Part shown: positions 1-12,313 of the stretch, piece by piece
Layout of the letters: every line of letters starts with the position of its first letter
Position numbering within the stretch: position 1 is the first letter of the stretch
Assembly: GCA_023078555.1 (NCBI GenBank)
Contig: CM041200.1
Coordinates: 4,616,936-4,680,935, forward strand
DNA from: Ulva prolifera
Taxonomy: Eukaryota; Chlorophyta; Ulvophyceae; Ulvales; Ulvaceae
Direction of reading: 5' to 3'
DNA length: 64,000 nucleotides
Program-made: the position numbers and the translations under genes
Notes under the pieces: model-generated
The model's input: the letters and a program-made list of their open reading frames with translations, nothing else
What the model was told of the DNA's origin: nothing
The model's database searches: none

Positions 1-598
1 GACTTGGCAGACATGGACAACGCGGTCACAGGCTTGGTGTGTCCGGGAAAAAATTTCAAGTACCTGTTGTCGTGCAGACTAAGGTATCTGATAGAGTGTT
101 TCGCCTTGGGGTCCAAGGTTGACTGCGCCTGCATCGGGTGTCCTAGTATGATAACATGGACGCTCTGTCCAGCAGCAGCTATGCCGGGCATATCCTTCTA
201 CACCAGGACAGTCACAGCAGAAGAGGCAGGTCGCTGCAACAGATAAGTCGCACCTTGCTGCTTGCATGCAGAATTGACTTGGCATGGTGTGTGAACAGAG
301 CGTTTGTAACACCGTACTTGCTGCAGTCTAAAATGCCAAGACGCTTCCCTTCGACAGTGTTGTAGTATGTGATATAGCCTTGATCATGACCAGCGATGAG
401 GAAGTCACTCGTGCGGTGAAAGTCTACAGAATTGATCTGTCCATGGACGTCCTGCTGGGGCCGACACGATGTCAGCACATGCTGGTGCTGCAGTGAGTTC
501 CTTTGTGTACCCACGCGATGCAGCTATCAACTCAACGTCTTATGTACTCCATTACTCACCTTAAAAACTCTCGCCATGGACATGTCCCATGGCCCCAT
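1..598 (-). CDS. WDR82/Swd2-like WD40 protein, 5' part (C-terminus beyond left edge)
   Basis: WDR82 (yeast Swd2) is a WD40 subunit of the COMPASS/Set1 H3K4 methyltransferase and of transcription-termination complexes in the nucleus. Three exons on the minus strand join in phase: 560-598 (short N-terminus ending ARVFK, donor GTGAGT), 254-454 ([14 protein letters not shown], then [11 protein letters not shown] and [12 protein letters not shown]) and 1-122 ([19 protein letters not shown]). These match the first WD repeats of WDR82, including the hallmark segment YLSLHDN-KY--FPGH. ATG codons lie at 598, 583 and 577. I give 598 as the outermost; family N-termini are some 10-20 residues longer, so a further upstream exon is possible. 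The rest of the propeller is outside the window. Family recognition is strong, the exact start weak. Confidence 0.82.
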
Positions 599-1335
599 CG
601 TGATGGAGCTGCTTCGCCCCGTGAGGGCGGGGGCGAGCCCCGCTCGTCTCCCCGATGGGCCAAGAAAGCTTCAAACTATACCTGATAGGTTGCAAATGAG
701 TACAGCTGCACTACGTCAAGCCGATACGCTTGCTGTTCACCGCGAATAACGGACGATCGAATTCGACACCAGTATGGCAAAGGTGGGCATGATAAACACA
801 AAATGTCACACTCGGCACGCCGACGATCATGGGCCATTCACCGATGGTACATTGTCCGCAAACAAGTTCACCGAACAACGCACGTCGTGAGGCTGGATGT
901 GGCCATAAGGGCAACCGTGGCAATTCTTGCGCCTGCGGAGCGTGGAGCGGCCGTTTCATGTAGATGCAGGAACCGCAGTCGAAAGGGCAAAGGGCAACAT
1001 CAGCAGTTGGAAACGGCGGTATAGTCGACGTAGTGCCGCTTGGAAGGACTTCACCTTCTGTGAATGGAAGTGGCAGGACTGTCAATTCGTGTGTGTTGCT
1101 GCACGACAGTGTTGTTGCTTGCACCCGACCTCAACCGTCGTAGCACGGGACGATCTTGATGCCCTTGCTTCTTCGCCGTGTCGCTAGGAATGCATGACTT
1201 TGCGCAATACCCTCCTTGGCAATTCCGCTAAGTCCAGGCTTTCAACGACTGTGCCGTGCAAGGACTGCGGGGTACCACCGTCGCCCGAAGCATCTTCTAC
1301 TATCGTTGTAACAGGCTGCACATTGGAAATTAGCA
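599..1335. other. Intergenic: divergent WDR82 and UFL1 promoters
   Basis: About 740 bp between the divergently transcribed WDR82-like gene and UFL1. It holds only short incidental ORFs on both strands. No clear TATA box or repeat was recognised. Confidence 0.5.
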
Positions 1336-4300
1336 ATGGATACAGACCTAGCGGCCCTTTTACAGCAACTGCAACAAGTGCAGGAGCAACCGGCCACAGT
1401 ATGTACCGAACTGTGCAGGCTTTCGAGGCGTACTTACGACACTTGTCCCGCGACTGTTTGAGGGGCCAATCGGGCACGTTTGTGCTGTCAGCTTGCCTTC
1501 CCCTTGCGCTGAGGCGTCTGTGTATCCTGCAGTGCCATGTTCATGCAACGTTGCAGTGTGTATACACAGATGAAGCCGGTCTGTACTGCCATTGATGTCC
1601 ATACCAATATTCTGGCACCGTTGCCTCCATATTTGATGTCGTCCCAGTGAGCCTGTCCCCTCTGCACAGCGGTCATCTGACGATGCGGTGTGACCGCAGA
1701 TTCGCCTTTCAGATCGCATGGCTGTCGATCTGATCGAGAAGGTCAAGAAGATTGGCGTCCTGGAGGACACCTTGCTCCACACAACAAATGGAAAGGAGTA
1801 CGTTACCACTGGCAAGCTGATCGAAGAGATCTCTGAAACTGTGGATGCTCAGGGTGGCCGAGTGGCCATTGTGGATCTGCCTGGCCTCCTTGGCGTCGAC
1901 TTCGGTCATTGCAACGCCCAGGCACAGGTTCTGCTGCAGGTGGGGACCTGCTGAGGCATGCTGACCAGCGCACAGCTTCCTGTGCAGGGCTAGACTGCAC
2001 AGCCTTGCCTCATCAGGTTGGCAACTGCAGGGCAGCACAACAGTGCCAGCCTTCCATGCACCCGGCCGATGCAGTACAGCATCGATGGTCTGCTTTATGC
2101 AGGCAAGATCAGGTACAATCAAGCTCGTGAATGGCGACCTTATCTCCCAGAAATTCTTCGCGAAAATGGCAGAGCTGGTAAATGACATGCTCACCATTGC
2201 CCCTGCGCTTGGGGTGACAGAGCTGGCTCAGCACTTTGCTCTACCAGCCGAGCAAGTGCGGGCCTGCCTGGAAGCACACATGGGCTCCGTGATACACGGT
2301 GAGCTTTTTTGCGGCTGACTGGTGGCCTGTCAGCCCTGCATGGCGTCGTACAGTCTTTGCCCAAGGCTCCGGTGTTGGTCACGATTTGAATGTGGCCTTG
2401 CAACGGTGCAGGCACGCTGGAAGGCAGCATGCTCTACACGCCAGCATTTCTTAGGTCAGCGAAAGACTTCCTGCGTGGCACACTACATGCTGCGCTCCGG
2501 CCAGTCCACGTGGCTGACGTCCTTGCGTGCAATCCCTTCCCGCATTCTGCTGCTGTCAACAAAAAGCTGGCAGCATCGCTGGTACAAGAACTGCTCGTCG
2601 ACCGTGCGATTGCTGGCACCTTTCAGCCTGCAGGCCTGGTGTTCCATCCCAGTGCATATGAGGCGGCCCAGGTCCGTGCTGCACATTCCTCCCTGGCGCA
2701 GAACCGAGTCATTGACTACAGCATGCTGGCATCGTGGGGCATCTCTGATGCCAAACAGTTTCTGCGGAAGCACTGCCCAGATGGCATCGCTTTGGAGACA
2801 ACATATATCAGTAGGCTCCTGGTGGACGAGGTGAGCTGCTGCTGCATGATCCAGGAATAAAAAATTGTGCATAGCCTTCTCAGTCCGCCGTTGGTTGATG
2901 CAACTTCAACTTCAGATGTTGCCTCTATGCGCACTGCGTGATGCCTGTGATCAATCTGCTGGCCAAGTGGAATGCCAAGTGGAATGCTGACAGGTTGGGA
3001 GGCATCATGCAGTGCAGCACTTTTGGAAGAGCCTGACATTCACTGTGCACAATCATTGTGCGCCTGCCACAGTGCCTTGACGCCATTACAAACCCTTGCA
3101 TAAACGAATTGCCAATATTATGCACTCCAGCTGCCACAGCGCCTGTGCCTGTGCAGATCGTCGCTGCTGTTGAGGAGGGCCTTCCAGCATGTGGCTTCTT
3201 GGATGTCCACGAGGCTGTCTCGGTGCACTTGGACACACAGACCTGGCATGCACTTGTGCCCATGAGCGAAGCCATCCAGTCAAGAGTGCAACAAGGCTGC
3301 AAGCTACTGGCTCACCGCTTCCTCGCATGTCCAGAGTTTCTGGACCTGTGCAAGGAAGCTGCCTGCAAGGCAGGTGCTGCAACTGCAGAACATGACCTGC
3401 TACAATCCAACTGCCCAGGCACAGGTAGCAGCCCTATCAGGGTTGGCTCAGCCTTGACTAGTGCCATGAATAGTGCGCTGCTGCTGCTGCTGCTGCCTGT
3501 TCAACAAGGACAGAATCAGATAGGACACAAGCAGGACAGGAGATGATGCTTTGAGCAGTCTGGTGGGGTGGCTGACCCCCTGCAACTCGCACTGTCTGCC
3601 ATGGCTGTGTCATTGTGCTGGGCCAGTTGCATCATGATGTGCCTGGTGCCAGCAGGCCATGAGGGAGGGGGAGGCTTGCCAGAGGGGGATCTGAAGAAGA
3701 GGGGACGCGAGAGTGGCATGCATGGCAGTCGGGCTGCAGCTGCTGGAAAGAATCTGCTGCAAGTGGCACTGCATGGAGCACTGCTGGAGGGCTGCTTTGC
3801 GGAGGAGCGACCCTGTGACGACCTGGTGGATGCACTGCTGGAGGCTTTCCACAGGGAGGCAGAGGAGGCCTACCTACAGCGGGTGCACAAGGGCCTTGCT
3901 GCGGTGCGACCTCCAGCAACCTTCAGCATGGATGCTATCTTCGACAGCCTCTATGGCAACGAATGGGTCCATTTGTCTACCTGTTTCTGCATGAATTGAT
4001 TTTGTGTCTGACGTCAAGGGTCCTGCACCTGCAAGTATGCTATATGCCATGGTCATGCCTGCTTGGAGTCCTGGCTCTCCTTGCCGACACAACTTGTATG
4101 AGACTTGCTCCTGACAATCATGCATATTGCACCAGATACACTCCAACAATTCCAAGCACACCAGCATACTGCAGTCCTGTTGGCTGTCCAAGCTGACCAC
4201 ATGTGAAACTTGGGTGCTGCCCAGACACGGCGGCGGGGTAATCTCATGTTGTGCTGTTGTGCTGTTGTTTGAGATGACAACAGGTTCAGGTGTTCATTGC

Positions 4301-5834
4301 AATTGGATCTGAACTGGCTTGCAGACAGCTGAGGAGGCTGCGACTGCAGCCATTGCCACTGCGAACCACATGCTCCAGCAGCTGGTGTTCTATGCCAGGG
4401 GACTGCAGCGCCTCTGCACAGCAGCACCACACCCAGACACAGCTGCTGCAGAGGTTCAGGTGCTTGAGACGCACCTCATGCGTGTGCATGGCATCCCCAC
4501 GGCAGAGAGTGTTCTGGAGGTGGTGGCTGTGCATGTGGTAGGGTGCTGCACCTCCGAGGAGTTGAGAGGCTTGCCAGGGCTGAGCGACCGGTTCGCTCTG
4601 GTCGGTGAGCACCTGCCGCGAACCCTCCAGCAGCCCGTGGCACAACTGCAGCAGGTGTGACGGTCTGTGTATGTAGATCCCAGATCCGGAGGTGTTGAGC
4701 ACAAGCTTGGTGTATGCGCATCTGCATGCATATCCTTGCAAGCATGTTCATCATTGCACCCAACCCCCACACACATATACACCAATCTTCAAACCGAGCT
4801 CTTGCAACATACACACCAGGTATTTGCCACTACAACCCGCCCGCTGCAGCGCCCCCCACCCGCCTCTGGGGCGGCGCCCGTGTGGTACATGGGCAAAGTC
4901 GGCGCCCATGTGTGCTGTAGACAGATTGGTACTGCAGCTGAGCACCATGCATGCGTAACATGTCTCCCTGAGGCGTGGACATGTCTATGCAGCTCTCTGC
5001 GGACTTCCAACGGCCACATTCTGTGCAGATAATGCTGGAATCGCGGCCAGACCGCCTGATTGCCAGTATAACTGCTTTGCTGGACAGAGCTGGCTTTTTG
5101 ACCTGTGACAGGAGCGCCGAGGCCGAGTTGTCTGAAGTGAGGGCGTTCCATCATAATCACTTTGTGGCTATGAGGTGCCCTGGATGTCATGCTGCGGACG
5201 CCTTTTCGAAAGGGATGCTATGCATGGTGGCCAAGCACCTGAGCATAATGGTGTGACCACCCATCGAAAGTTCGATTCGAATGTGAAGTGGTCGACAGTA
5301 ACAGGCATGGCAGGACACAGTAGGTGAGGCAGGAGGCACCTCATACACGTCCCTCCATCACAGCAGCACTGCCCTCGAACGTAGACAACACCCCCATCTG
5401 TTGTCCTTGCATCATGCGGGGGTGCTATGCACGCAAGGCCTGCAGTAATTGTTGGGGAGATGTGCACAGGCTTGGTGTGTGTGTGTGTGGGTGTGGGTGT
5501 GCACGTTACTCAGCCTGCTCCGCCTGCTCAAGGTTATATTTGCATGATGCAGCTTCCCCTCATTGCACGATGTGCTCCACAGCTGGCATAAGACTAGATT
5601 GCTACTGTGCAGGTCATGGTACCGGGGCGCATGATCCCTTTCATGATAGATAGCCTGTCAGGTGTAGTGGAACCTGCCGATTGCACATTCATGAGGCAGA
5701 TGCATACGAGCGTGATGGCGTATCTGAAGTACTCAGTCCAAAGATCAAAGGGCCACGGCGGTGCGGTGGAGCCAGCATGGGATGCCCGAGCAGATGTGAG
5801 GCAGCTGGTGCACCTTTGTGAAATTGCCCGTTGA
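1336..5834 (+). CDS. UFL1: UFL1, E3 UFM1-protein ligase 1 homolog
   Basis: UFL1 transfers the ubiquitin-like protein UFM1 from UFC1 to substrates such as ribosomal protein uL24 at the ER membrane. Nine exons join in phase: 1336-1398, 1700-1939, 2103-2298, 2412-2830, 3157-3424, 3683-3966, 4325-4654, 5029-5250 and 5613-5834, giving about 747 residues (human 794). Visible matches are the N-terminal winged-helix part (RLSDRMAVDLIEKV, NGKEYVTTGKL, GGRVAIVDL), the segment LVNGDLISQKFFAKMAEL, the exon-4 region with SMLYTPAFL and VFHPSAYEAAQ, and the C-terminal VPGRMIPFMIDSL. The charged linker after exon 5 (LKKRGRESG) is much shorter than the Lys-rich linker of animal UFL1. The donor of exon 6 (GTCCAT at 3967) is unusual but keeps phase, and a GTCC donor also occurs in PRP16 here. 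The start is the ATG at 1336, in frame with MDTDLAALLQQLQQ. Intron 5 carries a CTG run at 3478-3498. Confidence 0.88.
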
Positions 5835-8007
5835 GGCTATTGGAAACCCTGACCAAACTGATGATGTGTGGCCCCATGGAGCCGCGGGACAATGGTCGAC
5901 TGGACCGAGCCGTGATCTAGGCGCGACGCTGCCCATGTCGCCACATGCCATGCGCATGCCGTACGCATGGTACCATTCGCGGCCCAAGATTGCTTCGTTG
6001 TACACGCACGCGCGTTCTCGAGCTGCAGGGGCACTGGTCGTGCCGTTGTGGGTGTGCTTGAACAAGTTTTCTACCGCGCAGCTGATCCTAGCCCATCACA
6101 ACAGCCCAACAAAGCGGGACCAGGGCAGTAGGCTCGCGCTGGTTTCTCAATCACTCTGCATGCCTGTCCTGGTCGGTCCCTGGTCATACGTGGCCGTCGT
6201 TCTCGCTCGACAAGAATGCGACAATGCTGTCCGCATGCTACACAGAAGAGCAGTTGATAGGTCTGTGTCGGAGTACGTAGCATGCGAGTCAGCTAGCTAG
6301 GTGTGTGCTCCGGTTCAGCCAGGCCCCCGTCGAGCCAGGTCACTGCAGCAGCGCCCAGGACGCACAACAGCGCGCTGTGGCGGGCACATACCGCTCAGCG
6401 CAAACTTGTTGTTGGATATAAAGTGATGTCCGGAAGCGCAGTGCCTGTTGCCCGCGAGGTTTTGCACGGGTTGCAGGACCAGCGGATTGTTGTCAATGAT
6501 GCGCTGCAGCATGACGGGTGTGACCCGTGTGAGGCAACTGTACCCTTGTTCCTCGCCTCGCGCATGTGGTCGTGGATGTTTACTCCAGCCGTGTGAGGCC
6601 CGGCCGTCGCCGCAGAGTCGCAGTGGCTCGAACGTCAGTGTGGATGTCTATCAGCGTCTATCAATGTTGCCAACGTGCGTTGGCAGACCTCTGATCACTG
6701 CTTGGTACGACACGCGCATGTGCCCATGTTTAGACCGTTCAGATTTCGCAGGCTTATATATATAAGTTTGTGTACCCCTTGCCATGGCTGTGGCCAACCC
6801 TACACGCAGATCTGCCTCTGTCCAAAGCCACCACGTCAACGCAGCTGGGCAAGGCAACTGCCAAGCTTCCCCGCTGGCCCACACTTTTCTCGTACCGATA
6901 CGTGATAGTAGATGCGTGAAACAAATCGCGCTGGTTCGTCGGGGCACTACATGAGTGAGTGATTCTAATGCGTGCTCTCACTGATGTCAAGCATTGACTT
7001 GTTCGTTCCTTTGGTTCCGCCCTGCATGCGCACCCAAGCATCCTGTGCTGGTTTTTCCTGTCCTGTGCTGTTGTGCCCTGCGCTGACAGGCCGGCCCGGC
7101 CCGGTCCTCCAGGTGCTCCCTCTTGAGGGCGGTGCTTAAGCTGCCAGGTGCTGCTGTCAGGCTGCTGCCATCCTTCTGAGCCGACTTGTTGTGAAGCTTG
7201 CTGTGAAGTGTGCAAAGTGCACGTGCAATTGTGATGTATTTTTCTGTGCACTATAGGCTGAGTTGCTGACAGTATGCGGCCTCGGTCTTGTCCTTGCTGT
7301 GTGTGTGTGTTGACTCCTCTGCGAGGAGCTGGGTGCCTGAGGTCCTTGGAAGGCAGGGATGAGTGCCTGTCACCAGGGTTCCACAGGCCGCCAGGGTTCC
7401 ACAGGCCTCCGTCGCACTTCAATGATTGCCACATGCAGCATCATCAATGAGCCCAACCACCACTTTTTAACCATGCATTGTCAGGGTCCTTTTCCAATGT
7501 TCAATCGAGTTGACTGTTGAGTTGTGGTTTTAGGATTTGATGGATGATGTACGTGTACTCAGCCTCCAGTCCTGGAGCAACAGCAGCTTCAGAAGCCCAC
7601 CAGACACATAGAATCAGGAAATCTGAGTCAACACAACCCAAATGCACCCTGTGCATCAGTTTGCCTTGTTGCCAGTAGCACTTCCTTGAACCCTGTGCCT
7701 CTGTGGAGGCAGTTGACCCTGATCACTTCCATGTTGTCATCTCCACTGCTGAGTGCATGCCTGAATGCCAGGCTTCAGACTCCAAGTTGCCCTGTGCGTG
7801 ATGTCATCATTGCACCATGCCATCTTTCATCTATCACACAGCATATCCCTGTGATGAAAGCCGTGCTCTAGCCTCTGGTCTGGTCAATCCTCCTGTGAAG
7901 TACCTCTTGAATTACACCTGGATCTACCAGGCAGGTCCTTGTCGGATGTGGCATACATGTGTTGCGCACGACCCTTGACCCCTGATCAGGGCTCGACGGT
8001 GCAGGAC
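5835..8007. other. Intergenic, no gene recognised
   Basis: About 2.2 kb between UFL1 and the five-module Cys4 gene. Several ORFs of 60-226 codons exist (the longest on the minus strand, 6754-7434), but none resembles a known protein and their composition is repetitive. Two visible items are a CTTATATATATAAG palindrome at 6753-6766 and a direct duplication (CCAGGGTTCCACAGGCC, twice) at about 7372-7406. The last few hundred bases presumably hold the promoter of the downstream gene. Confidence 0.45.
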
Positions 8008-11000
8008 ATGGAGGCTTTGCCAAGCAGCAGCAACAAGGATGAGAAAGACAAAGCCTGCACAGGTGGCACTCTCCCTCATGCCCGCAGCTCCTCTCCTGTG
8101 GCTCGCTCGAGCTTAATGATGCCCAGAATGATGTACCTGCAGACTCATTGCAGCCCTTGCTGCCCACCAGGTTCGGGTCGTCGGGCCCGACCACACAGAA
8201 CAGGGTCACCTGTGTGGATAGCAGCCCTTGAATGATGCAAGGCGACCCCACACTGCTACCCACACCTGCCCTCTCGTGCACACATCTGCGGTCTGCCGAG
8301 CTACCCGTGACTGCCCCCTATAGACATACCCCCCCCCCCCCCCCCCCCCCCAAAACTTCCGCACAGACGCCTCCACTGTGCAGGCTCTCCCTCGCCGGAT
8401 CCAGCACACAAGCGCAGCCCGGCGCATGAGGCTGCAACGCCCAGGCCTGCACCGGCCGCACCCCCCAGCCCTGGCGGCGCCGGCCCGGCAGCACAGAACC
8501 CGCCGGAGGCCACCGTGGCCAGCACCTCCACCACTCCAGCCACCAGCGCGGCACAGCTCAGCACAGGGGTCCGTGTGGCCGCGCGACCGAGCGGCGAGAC
8601 CGCCTCGAACCCGGCACATGAGCCTGGGGGGCCCGCCGCGGAGCCGGTGAAGAGCTGCAACCTGTGCGGCGTGGAGTTCCCGCGCAGTGAGTTCAAGGTG
8701 CTGTCGGGGGGGCGGAGGGCGTCTTACTGTGTGCGCTGCACCGGCCTCGTGTGTCAGGGCCGGACGCGGCGCCTGTCAATCCGAGACCTGCGCGACGCGA
8801 TGAAAACTGGGGAGCTTGAGACCCTGCTGCGTGGCGAGGCCCCGCTGCCGGCGGATCACAAGCGCTGTCAGCTCTGCGCGGAGGTGCTGCGGCTGAGCAG
8901 TTTCCGGCCGCTGCCGCGGGGTGGGCACGAGTCGTACTGCGGGACGTGCAGCAAGTATGTGCGCCGAGGCACGAAGCTCGGCCTGAACATCGATGGTGTT
9001 CGGAAGGCACGGGAGGTGAGGCCGCTCCGAGCTGGGAAGCGCTGCGGATGTGCGCAGGAGCGCGGCGTGTGCGTGTGTTGCTGTGTGTGGCTGCCTACAG
9101 CCTGTGCGGGATCGATGTGGGTATAACGTCTCTGGAAGCTAGGTAAGGGGCCCTACGCAGGAATCTGAAGCCCCAGCACACATGCCCACCGCACAAGCTG
9201 AGCCTGGTTCCTTACCCGAGCAGTTGTGGGCTGGCAAGCCGTTGTCTGGAGGTGGTTTTCAATCCGAATCGAACCTTCCATTCATATGATGAATGCCGTG
9301 TCGTCTTCTTCTTCTTCACAGCGATGTGTCAGTGCTGAGACTGTTTGGTCACTGCAGGGCAGTGGCTGCTGTCGTGGGTCGTGGGATGACAGCGCTTTGG
9401 GCCTGCTGTACCTATCAACTGTGTTCTATCGGCCATGATTTTTCGGAAGGAAGGATGCCAAGTTGACAGTTGTGTGCAGGATGGGACTCTTGACAAGCTG
9501 GTGAAGGATGTAGGCACGGCATGTAAGCCCGGGCACAAGCGATGCAACCTGTGCAGCGAAGAAAAGGCTAACGACGACTTTTCAACAACGTCCAAAGGCC
9601 GAAGCTCCTATTGCGCTTGCTGCGAGCGCCTGGTGCGTCGCGGTCACAGCAAGGGCCTTCAGATGGAGACGATGCGCAACGCATTCAAGGACGGCACCAT
9701 CCACACGGTGCGTCTTCAGTCCGTTCCACTCTGGAGTGTCGACAAGCGTCGCCGCCGTCATGACGCGTCACAAGGTATGCCCATGCACGACGGCAGTAAT
9801 AATGGTTGTGCAGCAGACACCGCAGCTGCGCGCAGAAATGATGGGACGGTCAAACATCGAAACGCTCGACTTCCATTCTGATCCAGTAGGTAGTGGCGTG
9901 TGCAAGCTGCGGGGATTGCAAGCCAGGTATTGATCAACGGCGAGGACGGCGGTTCACGAGAGCCACGAAATCGCTCACCTCGGACGTCACGCCTTCCACA
10001 CCGCATGCAGCAACGCGTTGGAACGTTGCAACTTTCCAAGCTCCATATCCCAGCAACCACACTCTAGGGCGCACGCTGGACGACGCACAACAGCCCGCCT
10101 CAGCGATACCCCCTGTCGTCACATTGTTCAACGCAGAACGGTACAGATGCCATCTCGAGATGTTTTCAAAGGCCCCACAAGCTGGTGCAGATATGAACGA
10201 CGCTGTTTTCTCGGACGGAATTCTGGGTTTTCACCATTCACGTAAGCCTGGCTGGCGATGGTAGTGTCGTGCTCAGTGGCGACGGACGCATATGAGGGAC
10301 GCGTCCGTTTCATCCGGGGCGAACGGCGTCTTGCATGTAGCGGCGAACATTGTAATCCACAACAACAGCACCACCACAACTGCAGGGGAGCTCTTCACAA
10401 CCGAGCGTAATTGTGCGTATGCATCGCTCACGTTTACGCCAGCGTTTCGTGCACCACGGTGTTGATCGGCGATCGGTCCAACTTCTTCAAGCGATCTTGG
10501 ATTGTACGCGACGATGGCCTGCGTCCGCGTCACAGGAATGCGTCCGGTGGGATGTGTCAACAGGACACAACCGGGGACAGCTCCGCACGATGGTCCCGTA
10601 TCTGCTGCATGTACGCATGATTACGTAGCCATGTAAAGTAAAGAAAATCTAGATTTACTGAGCTCAGTAAATCTCAGCTGAGCCGTGTCCTGACGAGGAC
10701 ATTGACAACTCCGAATTAACGGGACCACATGTCGAAGGGGTAAACCCCCCTCAGACGGTCGACCGACTCAGGGCCTCCTCCTGCGCTAAGCGAGGTGGTC
10801 ACTCATGGCCGCTTCGATTCCCCAAAGCGCACGCGGAATCGAACTCATGACCTCCTGTCATACTGTCCTCACCCCATTGGACTAATGTGGGCATGGCGTT
10901 GCCTTTTGCTGTCTCCAGAGCATCGCCGGCTGTTGCACACCACCTCACATTTGACGGACGGCCGTGCATGTGCAGCTGCTTCCACCCCCAGCGACGTCAG

Positions 11001-12313
11001 CCCGTCCAGACCGCAAGGCGCTGTCTGTACCAGACGGCCACAAAGCGTGCAACCTCTGCGAGCAAGTGCTATCGGAGGCTGACTTCAAGCTCAAATACGA
11101 CGGCTCCCTGGGGTCGTATTGCAGCCCATGCGACCGGCTCGTCGGCCGCGGCCGCCGCCGGGGCCTCACGATGGAGGCCATGCGAGCCGGCTTCAAGGAC
11201 GGCAGCCTGCATGCGCACCTCGAGAGCCAGCCGGTGACGGGCAGCGTGACGCCGGCGCCGGCGGACGGCCGCGCGGGCGATGGCACCAAGGCGTGCAACC
11301 TGTGCTCACACGAACTGCCGCTGACGCGCTTCCGGGTGTCGTCCGGGGCGCGCATCGGCGCGTACTGCATGGACTGCGACAAGCTCATTGGCCGCGGCCG
11401 GCGGCGGGGACTCACGATCGACATGCTGCGCACATGCATGGTGCAAGGGGTGCTTCACGAGACGCTGAGCCTGCCGCGGGAGGGCAGCCGCTCGGGGGAG
11501 GGTGCATCGGAGCCGCTGGCGCATAGCATGTCGAGGGACGGCACCGCCGCCAGTGGCCCGGTGCCGGGCCTGCCAAACGGCGCCAGCATCACGTCGGCTC
11601 AATTGCCGCTGTTTCCGGTGCCGCTCGGGGCGGCGGCTGCGCATAGCGACTGCGTGAGCCCCCAGTCTGGCGCCAAACAAGAGGAGCTGCTGCGAGATCA
11701 GCAGATTGGGTGTGTTTCGCTGCTGCCTGCAGCTGCGAGTCTCTGTGCCTGTCCAGTCGGTTGCTGCGGGGTGAATCGGCTTCATGCTGTGGGCACAGCC
11801 ATCCCTCTGCGCCCCTGTGTCTGAGGCTGGGCTAATGCTGCAGCACATACGCAGCTGCACTGGCCCAATGGTGTTGACTTGGCGTGACGCAGCAAGGATG
11901 CTGCGGTCCATTTGACAGCGTTGTGAGACGACATAGTGTCTAGAGGGTTGACTTGCATGTCGTGCTGTTTGTGTGTGACAAGGACAAAGGCTGCGAGGCA
12001 AGCAGCACCGCGATAATAGCGAGCACCGCAAGGATACGACCACCGATGTGCCATGTGCAGGGCGCCATCTGTGGCGGCGGCGGCTCTCACTCTGGCGTCA
12101 ATGGCGGCACAAAGCACAGCAGGGCATGAGGCTCTTTGCGCTGCTGGAGTTGAGGGCACATCGATGGCCCCGGAAGGACGGGAGCGGGCTTCCCCCCTCG
12201 GCTTGAAACGTGACCTGGAGGGCACGCAGCCTAGTGGGGAGAGGCACCGGCCTAAGCTGTCAGAGCAGGCAGCCGACTTGGAGCGTACGGACTCTGAGAC
12301 ACTGTCTGACTGA
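8008..12313 (+). CDS. Protein with five tandem Cys4 finger modules, function unknown
   Basis: Five exons join in phase: 8008-8062, 8384-9015, 9480-9707, 10976-11709 and 12061-12313, giving 633 residues. Five copies of one module begin at about residues 110, 180, 251, 330 and 412. Each reads C-x2-C-x(19,20)-C-x2-C with Phe inside the loop and Tyr just before the third Cys (CNLC...YCVRC, CQLC...YCGTC, CNLC...YCACC, CNLC...YCSPC, CNLC...YCMDC). Each is followed by a basic stretch (RRG, RGRRRGL) and, where complete, a helix-like MR-x(5)-G-x(2,3) tail. The exon 2/3 junction falls inside the module-2 tail. The start ATG at 8008 gives MEALPSSSNKDEK. The region before module 1 is rich in Pro and Ala; the C-terminus is polar (LGLKRDLEGTQ to SETLSD). 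The four Cys suggest a zinc-binding finger like those ahead of HNH/endonuclease VII domains, but no nuclease motif is seen. I do not recognise the family; a DNA- or RNA-binding role is inference. Introns 1 and 3 carry transposon remnants. Confidence 0.78.
8168..8256. mobile_element. MITE-like element T, diverged copy in intron 1
   Basis: It shares GGGTCGTCGGGCCCGA and CACAGAACA near its left end, and GCGACCCCACACTGC at its right end, with the copies at 26522-26617 and 40761-40860. It lies inside intron 1 of the five-module Cys4 gene. Confidence 0.5.
8329..8351. repeat. Homopolymer C tract, 23 nt
   Basis: An uninterrupted run of 23 C in intron 1 of the five-module Cys4 gene, ending 32 nt before the acceptor used by exon 2. 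The exact length could be an assembly approximation. Confidence 0.85.
10629..10905 (-). mobile_element. SINE-like element S1 in intron 3 of the Cys4 gene
   Basis: Read on the minus strand, it starts with a tRNA-like head: A-box-like TTAGTCCAATGGGG and B-box-like GAGTTCGATTCC, followed by GCTTAGCGCAGGAGG, which resembles the 5' half of elongator tRNA-Met. A body follows (CCCGTTAATTCGGAGTTGTC, then TCAGGACACGGCTCAG), then an 18-bp palindrome of half-site AGTAAATCT, and an AC/TTT-rich tail of TTTAC units. Related copies lie at 24344-24605, 25076-25262 and 26329-26475. The tRNA-like stems no longer pair well, so this is not a working tRNA gene. Confidence 0.6.
11972..12026 (-). repeat. SINE-like family S2, 3' tail copy
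   Basis: Minus-strand copy of the S2 tail (as read on the plus strand: TGTGACAAGGACAAAGGCTG, then GCGAGGCAAGCAGCACCGCG). It sits in the last intron of the Cys4 gene, about 35 bases before the acceptor of the final exon. Confidence 0.55.

Noticed and set aside
6754-7434. 226-codon minus-strand ORF
   Set aside because: No known motif, composition like non-coding DNA, includes the local direct repeat; likely chance.
10800-10905. tRNA gene on the minus strand
   Set aside because: A-box- and B-box-like motifs are present but the acceptor and T stems do not pair; better explained as the head of S1.
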